The position numbers and the translations under genes were made by a program. The notes beneath the pieces are model-generated. The model searched no databases, was not told the DNA's origin, and saw only the letters and a program-made list of their open reading frames with translations. This document shows positions 45,474 to 53,796 of a stretch of 64,000 bases of DNA, piece after piece (positions within the stretch are counted from its first letter, which is position 1; each line of letters starts with the position of its first letter). Source of the DNA: DAOMFB01 sp963721385 (GTDB taxonomy: Bacteria > Acidobacteriota > Thermoanaerobaculia > UBA5066); contig CAVRJB010000019.1 in NCBI GenBank assembly GCA_963721385.1, positions 992,001 to 1,056,000 of the forward strand, read 5' to 3'.

Positions 45474-45949
45474 GCGACACCTCCCGGTTTCGAGACCGTG
45501 ATCGTCCCCTTCAGATCTCCGTCCACGGCGTAGGCCGCGAGCGGCCGGGGCGGGGGACCCGAGAGGACCCGGCCGTCGAGGGAGAACTTCCCGTTGTGGC
45601 AGGCGCACCAGATGAGGGCGTCGGCGGCGACGAACTGCACCGTGCACCCCTCGTGCGTGCACTTGGCCGAGAACGCGCACAGCTTTTCGTCCTTCTTCTT
45701 CAGGACGATGACCCGATCCGAGCCGATCCGCGTGATCAGGGAGCCCATGTTGGAGAGCTCCTGCCTCTGGGCGTCGGTCAGGGTGATCTTGTTCGGGCCG
45801 CCGGCGTCCTTGGGTGGCGTCAGGTACCGGAGGATCGGGTAGACGACGGCCGCCGCCCAGGCGACGAGGCTGCCGCCGAGCAGGGTGTCGAGCCAGCGCC
45901 GCCGCGAGACCGGCTTGCCGGCGCCGTCCGGTTGAAGGTCTTCGCTCAC
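45470..45949 (-). CDS. qcrA: Rieske [2Fe-2S] subunit of a cytochrome bc-type complex
   Basis: The 159-residue protein has a twin-arginine-type leader (SRRRWLDTLLGGSLVAWAA) that serves as a membrane anchor. The Rieske fold carries CTHEGC (ligands C and H) and CACHNGKF, followed by the Pro-rich loop SGPPPRPL. It accepts the first electron from quinol at the cytochrome b Qo site and passes it to the heme c domain. The TGA overlaps the GTG of the cytochrome b/c fusion gene by 4 bases, confirming that both are parts of one complex. Confidence 0.95.
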   Translation of the reverse strand: MSEDLQPDGAGKPVSRRRWLDTLLGGSLVAWAAAVVYPILRYLTPPKDAGGPNKITLTDAQRQELSNMGSLITRIGSDRVIVLKKKDEKLCAFSAKCTHEGCTVQFVAADALIWCACHNGKFSLDGRVLSGPPPRPLAAYAVDGDLKGTITVSKPGGVA

Positions 45950-46031
45950 GTGGCCTCCTGCTTTTTGGGGGTGAGTCTAGCGGACGGTCGGCCCGGCGTC
46001 GCATAAGATCCGGACGGAAAGTGGGGGGAGC

Positions 46032-46790
46032 ATGGACGGAAGAAACCTCGTCGAGTCGCTGTTTCGCTGGATCCACGTCCTGGCCGGCATCCTCTGGATT
46101 GGCCAGCTCTGGTTCTTCAACTGGGTCAATTCGAATTTCGTGCCGACGATGGACGCGGAGACGAAGAAGAAAGTCGTCCCGGAGCTGATGCCCCGGGTGC
46201 TCTACCTCTTCCGCTGGGGTGCGGCCTGGACCTGGGTCACGGGGCTCCTGCTGCTCGGGCTCGTCTACCACGCCACGGGGCTGCAGTTCGCCGATCCCGG
46301 CGCAAAGAACGCCATGGCGGGGGGGATCCTGACCCTGGTGGCGCTCCTGATGTTCGCGGTCTACGACCCGGTCATGAAGGCGATCGCGAAGCCCGAGGTC
46401 CAGGCGGCCGTCGGCTTCGTCGGGATCGTGGTCCTCGTCTGGGCCTTTGCGTCCGTGGGGGGGTTCGGGTGGCGCGGCACGGCCATCCACCTCGGGACGA
46501 CGCTCGGCACGATCATGGCGGCGAACGTCTGGATGCGGATCTGGCCCGCGCAGCGGAAGATCATCACGGCGACGAAGAACGGCGAGAAGCCCGACCCGGC
46601 GCTCGTCGCCCAGGCGGGGCTCCGGTCGAAGCACAACACGTACATGTCGGTGCCGCTCGTCTTCACGATGCTCGCGCAGCACGCCACGTGGGCCGCCGGT
46701 ACTCTCTGGGCGCTCCCCGTCGTCGTCCTCGTCGGCTGGGGCTTCGTCTTCTGGATGTACGGCAAGGCGGCGAAGGTCAAGGGATTCTGA
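46032..46790 (+). CDS. membrane protein of the urate oxidase N-terminal (PuuD-like) family
   Basis: The 252 residues form seven or eight helices. RWIHVLAGILWIGQLWFFNW near the N-terminus and SKHNTYMSVPLVFTMLAQH near the C-terminus match the membrane half of PuuD-type urate hydroxylases. Those proteins normally carry a C-terminal cytochrome c domain, absent here. No urate pathway genes are nearby. The domain may bind heme (conserved His in IHV, HLG, KHN, QHA) and use a separate cytochrome c from this window. GGGGGGAG precedes ATG 46032. It is divergent from the Rieske gene, with an 82-base gap. Confidence 0.72.
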   Translation: MDGRNLVESLFRWIHVLAGILWIGQLWFFNWVNSNFVPTMDAETKKKVVPELMPRVLYLFRWGAAWTWVTGLLLLGLVYHATGLQFADPGAKNAMAGGILTLVALLMFAVYDPVMKAIAKPEVQAAVGFVGIVVLVWAFASVGGFGWRGTAIHLGTTLGTIMAANVWMRIWPAQRKIITATKNGEKPDPALVAQAGLRSKHNTYMSVPLVFTMLAQHATWAAGTLWALPVVVLVGWGFVFWMYGKAAKVKGF

Positions 46791-46794
46791 TCCG

Positions 46795-46814
46795 GGAACC
46801 GGATCCCCGGTTCC
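46795..46814 (+). terminator. GGAACCGG/CCGGTTCC stem-loop after the PuuD-like gene
   Basis: A perfect 8-bp stem (46795-46802 with 46807-46814) with a 4-base loop starts 5 bases after the stop codon. The following bases (TCGGTCGAAG) are not T-rich, so termination may be weak or rho-assisted. Confidence 0.4.
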
Positions 46815-46836
46815 TCGGTCGAAGGGTGGGCAGGCC

Positions 46837-48046
46837 ATGCGGCGACTCGCGCTCCCTCTGACGACGCTCCTGCTCTTCGGGACCGCCGTCGGCGCTTCCG
46901 AACCCGGGGGCTCGGCCTTCACGGCCGGGAACACCGCGTTCGCCCTCGACCTCTACCGCGAGGTCGGGAAGGGCGGAAAGAACATCTTCTTCTCGCCGGT
47001 GAGCCTCTCGGAGACGCTCGCCATGGCCTGGGCCGGCGCGCAGGGAGAGACGGCCCGGCAGATGGCGAAGGTCCTCCGATTCCCGGCACGGGAGGAAGAG
47101 GTCCACGCGGGCTTCCGCGACCTCGAGCGGCGGATTTCGGCGATTCAGGCTGGCGGGAAGGCGGAGCTGGCGGTCGCGAACGCCCTCTGGACCCGGGCCG
47201 GCGAGCCGCTCCTGCCGCGGTTCGTGACGCTGCTCAGAGATTCCTACGGTGCCGCGCCGACGCCCGTCGACTATGCGAAGGCGCCCGAACTGGCGCGAAA
47301 GACGATCAACGCGTGGGTCGCGTCGAAGACGCGGGACCGGATCCAGGACCTCCTCCCTCCGGATTCCCTGGACCGCTCCACCCGGCTCGTCCTCACCAAC
47401 GCGATCTACCTTCAAGGGAAAGTGGAAGAGCCCGTTCGAGAAGTCGATGACCGTGGACGCCCCGTTCTTCGTCGCGCCGGGGAAGAAGGTGGCGGCTCCG
47501 TTCCTGCGCGGCTCGCCGAAGTCCGGCTACCTCGAGGTCGAGGGCGCGCAGCTCCTCTTGCTGCCGTATGAAGGAGACGACCTGTCCCTCGCCGTCCTCC
47601 TCCCCCGGGAAGCCGACGGGCTCGCCGCGCTGGAGGAGTCCCTCACGGCCGAGCGTCTGACGGCGTGGCTGTCGGCGGCGGGCCGCGCCCGCCAGGCCGT
47701 CGAAGTCTTCCTGCCGCGGTTCCGGATGGCGACCGGCTTCACGCTCAAGGCGGCGCTCACGTCGCTCGGGATGACCGACGCCTTCGACCCGTCCCGGGCG
47801 GACTTCGCCGGGATGAGCAGCGCCCCGCCCGGCCTCTTCATCGGGGAGGGCTTCCACAAGGCGTTCGTCGAGGTGAACGAGGAGGGGACCGAGGCGGCCG
47901 CCGCGACCGGCATCGTGATCATGCCCACGTCGATGCCCCCCCCGAAGCCGGTCTTCCGGGCGGACCACCCGTTTCTCTTCCTGATCCGGGATGAAGCGAG
48001 CGGAGCGGTCCTCTTCCTGGGGCGCGTCGCGGACCCGACGCACTGA
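46837..48046 (+). CDS. secreted serpin (serine protease inhibitor), one frame break
   Basis: The product of about 400 residues has a signal peptide (LALPLTTLLLFGTAVGA) and the serpin core: NTAFALDLYREVGKGGKNIF, FSPVSLSETLAMAWAGAQGE, TRLVLTNAIY, KWKSPFEKSMTVDAPFF, and DHPFLFLIRD. The hinge EEGTEAAAATG is canonical for inhibitory serpins. Counting from it, P1-P1' falls on Thr-Ser in VIMPTSMPP. One extra base near 47410 (TACCTTCAAG where TACTTCAAG is expected) breaks the frame between AIY and FKGKW. Removing it restores the protein. It would trap proteases irreversibly in the periplasm or outside. Confidence 0.85.
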
Positions 48047-48053
48047 CCTCGCG

Positions 48054-48077
48054 GCCCGCCGCCAGCCGGAGGCGGGC
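48054..48077. terminator. bidirectional stem-loop between serpin and ccmF
   Basis: GCCCGCC (48054-48060) pairs with GGCGGGC (48071-48077) with a 10-base loop in the 30-base gap between the two convergent genes, touching the ccmF stop codon. There is no T-run on either side. Confidence 0.35.
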
Positions 48078-50452
48078 TAGGCCATCGACGCCGCGCGCGC
48101 GTCTCGGCCGCGGCGGAGGAGGGCCACGAACCCTCCCGCCATCATCACGTAGAAGCCGCCCCAGACGAGCGAGATGAGGGGCTTCGTCGTGACGTCGACC
48201 GAAAAGCTCTCGGTCGTGGGCGGCTTGACGTCGCCCGCCGGGTTGAGCCCCAGGACCTCGATCTCGAGGGAGTCGGCGCCGGCGGCTCGCAGGATCCGGT
48301 AGCGCCCGGCCGTGCCCGGAATTGCGGTGTCCGGGGCCGACGACTCCGACTGTTCGTTCGCGCCCATGGTGATGACCATCTTCGCGGTCTGTTCCAGCGG
48401 CTTTCCGCCAGGAGGCGTCACCAGCATCTTCGCGTTCAGCGTCACGCGCGGCGGGTTGGCGTTCAGTTCGGAGCGGTCCATGACGATGGCGCGGAGCTGG
48501 AAGCGGACGCCGTCGACGGTTTTCTCCTCGCTCTGCTTCAGCGGAAGCCGCGTTCCCTCGACCCGCATCGGCGAGCCGGGGTCGTACGACTGCGGCGACA
48601 GGTAGAGATCCATCATCGTGGTCGACCGGACGTCCGGGTTCGCCATCATCTGCTGGGTCCGCTCGTTCATGTAGAGCTTCGGGTACGCCTTCCAGACTTT
48701 GCCCCGGGGCGACGCGACCTCGACCTCCATCGCCTGCTTCGCGCGGCGGTCGGAGAGGCGCGACCGGTCGAGCTCCTCGGGCTTCTTGACGTCGCCGTTC
48801 TCGGTCACGAAGACGGACCTCACGAAGGTCATCGTGTTGCGGCCGACCTGCGTCGGCGCGCCCCGGAGGAGCGTCACCTGCTGCTTCCGCTCGTAGGCGC
48901 CGGAGATCAGGATGCCGACGAGCATGATCGCGACGCCGACGTGGGCGAGATAGCCGCCGACCGAGGCGATCGCCCGCCGCCTCACGAAGAGGACGACGCT
49001 TTCCACGTTCGCGGCGCACCCCATGACCGCGAAGCCGATCAGGAGGAGGTCTTTCAGGCCGCGAACGCCGGCGGCGAAGGCGACGCCCGCGCCGAGGACG
49101 CCGATGGCGAAGGCGACGAACGCCTTCCGGACGACGTCGCGCCCCGTCTCGCCGCGCCAGGAGAGGAAGGGCACGAGGGCGATGAGGAGACCGATCAGCA
49201 TCGCGACGGGCGCGTGCGTGATGTTGTAGAACTCCGTCGCGACCTGAGACGGCTTGCCCGTGACGCGCGTCAGGATCGGCGCGGACGTGCCGAGGAGGAT
49301 CACGGTGGCCGAGGCGCAGATGAGCGTGACCGAGAGGATGAAGAGGACGGAGCGCGACAGGAACGCCTCCTCCTTCTCCTTGCCGGTCGCGGGGTCGATT
49401 TCAGGGGCGACGGGAATCTCCTTCCAGCGGAACGCGAGAAGGCCGAGGCCGCCGACGAGGAAGACCAGGATGATGCCGACGAGCCAGCCGGTGATGCCGA
49501 GGTCGATGAAGGAATGAACCGAAAAGTCGGCGAGGACGCCCGAGCGTGTCAGGAAAGTCCCGTAGAGGATGCAGCAGTAGGCGAGGATCGCCAGGATGAC
49601 GTTGATCTTCCGGTGCTTCTCGCGCGCCTTCTGCAGGTACATCCCGTGGACGAGGGCCACGGTCGCTAGCCACGGCACGAGCGAGGTGTTCTCGACCGGA
49701 TCCCAGGCCCAGTAGCCGCCCCAGCCGAGCGTCTTGTAGGCCCAGTAGCCGCCCATCAGGATCGCGGTGCCGAGCGTCAGGAAGGTGAAGAGCGCCCAGG
49801 GCATTGCGCGAACGACCCAGCCGTCCCAGCGCTTCGTCCAGAGGGCCGCAATGGCAAACGCGAATGGCACGGAGAGCGACGCGAAGCCCGCGAACATCAC
49901 CGGCGGGTGGATGACCATCCAGGGGTCCTGCAGGAGCGGGTTCAGCCCCTGCCCGTCGAACGGCACTTTCTCGAGGAACCGGAAGGGGGGCTGCTTGCAG
50001 AGGATCGCGACGATGCCGAGGAAGGAGGCCAGGTAGACGACCATGACGGCCGGCTCCTGCTCCTTCGCGGTGCGAAAGACGACGAGCCCGATCAGCGCGC
50101 CCCAGAAGAGCCAGAGCATGAACGAGCCTTCCTGGCCCGCCCAGAACGTCGAGAAGAGGTAGTAGGAGGGGAGGTCGCGGCCCGAATAAGACGCCACGTA
50201 CGAGAGGCGGAAGTCGTGCGACATCAGCAGCCGCATCAGGAGGACGGAGGCGAGCAGAATCGCGGTGGCGTAGGCCGCGTAGAGGCGCCGCCCGAAACCG
50301 ACCGCGGCGTCGTAGTCGGCTGCTGGGGCGCCGGCCGTCTGCAGGCGCCAGGCCTTCACGTAGACGGCGATCGAGGCGAGCCCGAAGAGAAGCGCCGCCC
50401 AGATCGCGGCGGTGCCGGGGGCGAAGCCGATGGCACGGACCATGTCGCTCAT
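48077..50452 (-). CDS. ccmF: cytochrome c heme lyase subunit CcmF
   Basis: CcmF reduces and ligates heme from holo-CcmE to apocytochromes c. The 791-residue inner-membrane protein has about fifteen helices. The WWD domain is present as LGWGGYWAWDPVENTSLVPW (about residues 225-244), and flanking His residues lie in FMLWLFWG and VHGMYL contexts. The C-terminal third is a large periplasmic domain (about 530-770) with the final helix near the end. It begins 4 bases after ccmE. Length is longer than the E. coli protein (647) because of the extended periplasmic domain, as in other phyla. CcmG, CcmH and CcmI are not in this window. Confidence 0.94.
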   Translation of the reverse strand: MSDMVRAIGFAPGTAAIWAALLFGLASIAVYVKAWRLQTAGAPAADYDAAVGFGRRLYAAYATAILLASVLLMRLLMSHDFRLSYVASYSGRDLPSYYLFSTFWAGQEGSFMLWLFWGALIGLVVFRTAKEQEPAVMVVYLASFLGIVAILCKQPPFRFLEKVPFDGQGLNPLLQDPWMVIHPPVMFAGFASLSVPFAFAIAALWTKRWDGWVVRAMPWALFTFLTLGTAILMGGYWAYKTLGWGGYWAWDPVENTSLVPWLATVALVHGMYLQKAREKHRKINVILAILAYCCILYGTFLTRSGVLADFSVHSFIDLGITGWLVGIILVFLVGGLGLLAFRWKEIPVAPEIDPATGKEKEEAFLSRSVLFILSVTLICASATVILLGTSAPILTRVTGKPSQVATEFYNITHAPVAMLIGLLIALVPFLSWRGETGRDVVRKAFVAFAIGVLGAGVAFAAGVRGLKDLLLIGFAVMGCAANVESVVLFVRRRAIASVGGYLAHVGVAIMLVGILISGAYERKQQVTLLRGAPTQVGRNTMTFVRSVFVTENGDVKKPEELDRSRLSDRRAKQAMEVEVASPRGKVWKAYPKLYMNERTQQMMANPDVRSTTMMDLYLSPQSYDPGSPMRVEGTRLPLKQSEEKTVDGVRFQLRAIVMDRSELNANPPRVTLNAKMLVTPPGGKPLEQTAKMVITMGANEQSESSAPDTAIPGTAGRYRILRAAGADSLEIEVLGLNPAGDVKPPTTESFSVDVTTKPLISLVWGGFYVMMAGGFVALLRRGRDARAASMA

Positions 50453-50456
50453 CGGC

Positions 50457-50852
50457 TCAAGCCTTGTTTCCGTACTGCTTCTCGACCTCTTCTCCCTGGT
50501 ACTTCGAGGGGCATTTCACGAGGAGCTTCTCGGCCCGGAAGCCGTCGGCCTGGTACTTCCCGATGGCCACGATCGAGACCGCGTCCTCGAAGTTCGCGGG
50601 CTTCACGTCCGTGTAGGTGACCGGGAAGACGTCCTTCGTCTGCGGGTCGACGAGGTTGAAGTGCAGCGTCTTCGTCGCGATGTCGTACCGGGACGTCCCC
50701 TTCTCGAGGGCGCCCATGACCTGCACGGTCCGTTTCGACGTCTTCGCCTCGCTGAACGACACGTAGGGCGTCATCGACTTCGAGAACGTCGAGAGCCCGA
50801 GAACGAGGAAGCCGAGCAGGACGGCGGCTCCGAGCCAGTACGCTTTCTTCAT
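50457..50852 (-). CDS. ccmE: heme chaperone CcmE, cysteine-type (C-x3-Y)
   Basis: CcmE carries heme covalently in the periplasm and hands it to CcmF. The 131-residue protein has an N-terminal anchor (YWLGAAVLLGFLVLGLSTF) and the OB-fold core (VQVMGALEKGTSRYDI, LHFNLVDPQTKDVFPVTYTD). The heme-binding motif reads VKCPSKYQG, with Cys114 and Tyr118. This is the C-x3-Y form known from Desulfovibrio and archaea rather than the H-x3-Y of most proteobacteria, so heme is probably bound through Cys. The start overlaps ccmD by 4 bases. Confidence 0.95.
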   Translation of the reverse strand: MKKAYWLGAAVLLGFLVLGLSTFSKSMTPYVSFSEAKTSKRTVQVMGALEKGTSRYDIATKTLHFNLVDPQTKDVFPVTYTDVKPANFEDAVSIVAIGKYQADGFRAEKLLVKCPSKYQGEEVEKQYGNKA

Positions 50853-51016
50853 GGACGGTCCTCCGGGTTGGGGTGGGCCGCCTGGGCGGCCCTGACCTTG
50901 CGGTCGAGATAGAAGAGATAGAAGAAGAGCCCCGCCCAGATGACGAGGTTCACGGCGGCCACGTAATAGAGGGCCCCGTGAGCCGGGGCGATGGCGCTGG
51001 GAGCTGCGGGATTCAT
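50849..51016 (-). CDS. ccmD: CcmD-like single-helix protein
   Basis: The 55-residue protein has one helix (ALYYVAAVNLVIWAGLFFYL) and a charged cytoplasmic tail (DRKVRAAQAAHPNPEDRP). Its size, single anchor and position between ccmC and ccmE match CcmD, which helps release holo-CcmE from the CcmABC complex. ATG 51016 overlaps the ccmC stop and its own stop overlaps ccmE. The F-Y-L-x-x-L-D-R-K-V segment is repeated in the C-terminal helix of CcmC. Confidence 0.85.
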   Translation of the reverse strand: MNPAAPSAIAPAHGALYYVAAVNLVIWAGLFFYLFYLDRKVRAAQAAHPNPEDRP

Positions 51017-51681
51017 GGGCGGGCCTCCCGGAGCATGCGCGAGACCTTCCGGTCCAGCGAGTAGAGCCAGAAGAAGAGGACGAGAAACGCGAGGTTCGCG
51101 GCGAAGAAGACGGTCTTGATGTCCCGGGACATCTCGATCCGTCCGCGCGCGTTGATGACGGTGTCGGGGTGGAGCGAGGCGTACATCCGCGGCACCCCGA
51201 ACATCAGGAAGGGCACCGTGACGAAGGCGACGAGGGCGTAAGCCGCGGAGAGCGTCGCGCGGCGCTCGGGGTCCTCGATGGCGCCGCGCAGGCCGAGGTA
51301 GGCGCCGTAGACGAGGAGGAGAAGGGTGATGGAGGTCTGCCGGGGATCCCAGTTCCAGTAGGCGTTCCACATGACCTTCGCGAAGATCGCCCCGGTCACG
51401 GTGGCGAGGATGCAGAAGAGAAGGCCGAGGCGGGCCGCGGCGGCCGCCGCCTCGTCGCTTTCCACTCGCCGCTTCCGGAGATAGACCGCCGAGTGCCAGG
51501 CCGCGAGGAAGAACGCCACGGTCGAAACCCACGACATCGGCACGTGGTAGAAGACGATCCGGGACGACTCTCCGACGAAATTCTCCGCCGGCCGGGCCCA
51601 GAGAAACGAGGCCCAGATAATGACGGCCATGGCGAGCCCGAGGCCGAGCTTGGCTGCGCTTACCGCGCCGGACAACCTCAC
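51013..51681 (-). CDS. ccmC: heme exporter subunit CcmC
   Basis: CcmC attaches heme to CcmE. The 222-residue membrane protein has six main helices, the WWD motif in MWNAYWNWDPRQTSI (about residues 104-118), and periplasmic His residues (FYHVPMSW and LHPD contexts). The C-terminus adds a seventh helix ending FFWLYSLDRKVSRML, which resembles CcmD. The order ccmABCDEF with overlapping genes is classical. Confidence 0.94.
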   Translation of the reverse strand: MRLSGAVSAAKLGLGLAMAVIIWASFLWARPAENFVGESSRIVFYHVPMSWVSTVAFFLAAWHSAVYLRKRRVESDEAAAAAARLGLLFCILATVTGAIFAKVMWNAYWNWDPRQTSITLLLLVYGAYLGLRGAIEDPERRATLSAAYALVAFVTVPFLMFGVPRMYASLHPDTVINARGRIEMSRDIKTVFFAANLAFLVLFFWLYSLDRKVSRMLREARP

Positions 51682-51750
51682 GCGCCCGGATGATAGACCG
51701 GCGGGGCCGCGGGACGCCCTAGAGCATTTGAACTATTGGAGCGCTTGGAC

Positions 51751-52449
51751 TTATTCCCGCCAGACGGCGTCGAAAAGCAGGAAGGCGGCCGTCGTCACGA
51801 CTCCGTCGTAGGCAACGAGGAGCTTGACGAAGTCGAGGCCGGCCGAGAGCTCCGCTTCCGTCGCCGCGACCCTCGTCCCGATGACCGCCCCGACCAGCGG
51901 AGGGAGGAGAAGCGGGACGGCCAGAACGGCGAACATCGTCCCCTTCGCCGAGGCCTTCGCGACGATCGCGGCGGTGAACGTGCAGGCGGAGGCGAGCCCG
52001 ATATTTCCCAGGACGAGGAGAAGCAGGAAGAGAGCCGGTCCTTCGATCCGGAACGACATCATCGCGAGGAAGAGCGGTACGACGAAGGCGGTCACGACGG
52101 AAAGGAGGGCCAGGTTCGCGAGGAGCTTCCCCAGGAGAACGGCCGGCGGGGGCGCCGAGAGCCGGAGCGCCGCCGCCGTCCCCGAGTCCTCCTCCTTGAC
52201 GAAGACGCGAGCGAGCCCGGTCATCGCCGAGAAGAAGAGGACGATCCAGAGGAGGACCGAGTGGACGGTCGGGCGGTCCTCCGGGGAGAGGCTGGCGGGG
52301 CCGACGGCGTAGCCGACGAGGACGAGGACGGCGAAGGCGAAGAGGAGGAGCGCGTTCGTCGACACGCGCGTCCGCCACTCGCTCGTCAGGTCCTTGACGA
52401 AGACGGCCTTCGCAGCGGCGAAAACCCCGGGGCGCTCGGGCCCGCTCAG
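51751..52449 (-). CDS. ccmB: heme exporter permease CcmB
   Basis: The 232-residue membrane component of the CcmAB ABC transporter has six helices. The amphipathic start (AAAKAVFVKDLTSEWRTRVS) is followed by LLLFAFAVLVLVGYAVG, the E-E-D-S-G-T loop (VKEEDSGTAAALRLSAPPP) and the final helix near TTAAFLLFDAVW. No ATG, GTG or TTG precedes the conserved N-terminus in frame. The likely start is CTG 52449, overlapping the ccmA TGA as CTGA with GAGAGG seven bases upstream. That matches the second CTGA junction seen at 14914. Confidence 0.86.
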   Translation of the reverse strand: MSGPERPGVFAAAKAVFVKDLTSEWRTRVSTNALLLFAFAVLVLVGYAVGPASLSPEDRPTVHSVLLWIVLFFSAMTGLARVFVKEEDSGTAAALRLSAPPPAVLLGKLLANLALLSVVTAFVVPLFLAMMSFRIEGPALFLLLLVLGNIGLASACTFTAAIVAKASAKGTMFAVLAVPLLLPPLVGAVIGTRVAATEAELSAGLDFVKLLVAYDGVVTTAAFLLFDAVWRE

Positions 52450-53061
52450 AGGGTGATCCTCTCGTCGGCCAGCGCGAGATCTCCCGAGTCGTTCGAGGCG
52501 ACGACGCAGATCCCGCGCGCCCGCTGCTCTCCGACGACCTTCGCGACGACCTCCCGGCCCGCGTCGTCGAGGTTCGAGCTCGGCTCGTCGAGGAAGAGGA
52601 TCGCGGGCTCGTGGAGCGTGGCGAAGGCCAGCTTGACCCTCTGCCGCTGCCCCGTCGACAGCGCGCGGATCGGGTGCGCGGCGATCCGGGACGGGTCGAG
52701 ACCGACGGCGGCGATCCGCTCCTCGGCCCAGCCGGGCCCCGCGGGCCGGCCGTGGAGCCGGGCGAAGAAGCGGAGATTCTCGGCCGCCGTCAGCTCCCCG
52801 TACAGGGAGAGGTCGGGCGCCACCCACCCGATCGCCCACGAGGCGTCGCGGGGAAGCGTCCGGGCCCCGTTCCGGGCGAGGAACGACCTGTCCGGACGAG
52901 GGGCGGAGCAGGCCCGCGAGCACCTTCACGAGCGTCGTCTTCCCGCTGCCGTTTTGCCCGGCAACGGCCAGCACCCGTCCCGGCTCCACGGCGAAGGAGA
53001 GGGGGCCGACGATGCGGCGGCTCCCGAAGGAGCGGGTCAGGTTCTCGGCGACGAGCTGCAC
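52446..53061 (-). CDS. ccmA: heme exporter ATPase CcmA (one frame break)
   Basis: The ATP-binding subunit releases holo-CcmE. The first 60 residues, from ATG 53061, include LVAENLTRSFGSRRIVGPLS and Walker A GQNGSGKTTL. Near 52890 the coding sense shifts by one base: after SSGQV it resumes as FLARNGARTLPRDASWAIGW and VAPDLSLYGELTAAENLRFF. The remainder has the signature LSTGQRQRVKLA and Walker B ILFLDEPSSNLD. The reconstructed length is about 204 residues, as expected for CcmA (205-215). A defect in this gene would block cytochrome c formation, so a sequence error is more likely than a pseudogene. Confidence 0.86.
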
Positions 53062-53106
53062 GCGACGTGGGGAGGATAGCGGAGGCGGCGTCTATCATCG
53101 GGGAGC

Positions 53107-53796
53107 GTGCGCGGAAAGCTCCTCGGCTTCGCGATCTTCCTCCTCGTCGGCCTCTGGCGCGCGACGCTCCGGGTCCGGGTCGTCGGGATCGAGAACTGGG
53201 ACGCCGTCCGGAACGCCGGGAAGCCGACGATTTTCGCCCTCTGGCATCAGCGGATGCTGCCGCCGATCTTCTACCGGGCCGGGAGCGGCGACGTCACGAT
53301 GGCGTCGCGGAGCCGCGACGGCGAGATCATCGCGGGCTTCCTCTTCTTCTGGGGGTTCAGGGTGGCGCGCGGCTCGTCGTCCCGTGGGGGCGGCGAGGCG
53401 CTGTCGCAGATGATCAAGGCCATTCGAAACGGCGCTCCGGCGGCGGACCTGACGACGGACGGCCCGCGGGGGCCGGCTCGGAAATCGAAACGCGGCCTCG
53501 CGCTTCTCTCCGCGGCCCTCGACGCGCCGGTCATTCCGGTCGGAAGCTCGGCCACGAGGCCGAAGTTCCTGGATTCATGGGACCGCTACATGCTGCCATT
53601 GCCCTTCTCGCTCTGCGTCGTCCACCCCGGGCCCGCCGTCTACCGCGAGCCGGGGGAAAGCGACGAGAGCTTCCTCACGCGTATCGACGCCGGAATCGAC
53701 CTCGCCACCGAGGAGGCGGACCGGATCTGCGGTGTCGCCGACGCACCGCGGGGGCGCGAGGCCGCGGGGCCGCGCCCGGAGTCCCTCGATGACTGA
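53107..53796 (+). CDS. DUF374-type lysophospholipid acyltransferase family protein
   Basis: The 229-residue protein starts at GTG 53107 with an N-terminal helix (GFAIFLLVGLWRATLRV). DUF374 signatures follow: IFALWHQRMLPPIFY, VTMASRSRDGEIIAGFLFFW, DLTTDGPRGPARKSKRGLAL and a VIPVGSSATRPKFLDSWDR region. The family is related to lauroyl/Kdo acyltransferases and probably acylates lipid A or another glycolipid at the inner membrane. It is divergent from ccmA (45 bases) and its stop overlaps the ATG of the dehydratase gene by 8 bases. Confidence 0.85.
   Translation: MRGKLLGFAIFLLVGLWRATLRVRVVGIENWDAVRNAGKPTIFALWHQRMLPPIFYRAGSGDVTMASRSRDGEIIAGFLFFWGFRVARGSSSRGGGEALSQMIKAIRNGAPAADLTTDGPRGPARKSKRGLALLSAALDAPVIPVGSSATRPKFLDSWDRYMLPLPFSLCVVHPGPAVYREPGESDESFLTRIDAGIDLATEEADRICGVADAPRGREAAGPRPESLDD

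Noticed and set aside
42663..45533. Open frame of 956 codons on the plus strand opposite the cytochrome b/c gene
   Set aside because: It has Arg/Glu/Val-rich composition and no motifs; the minus strand carries an unambiguous cytochrome b and nine CxxCH sites.
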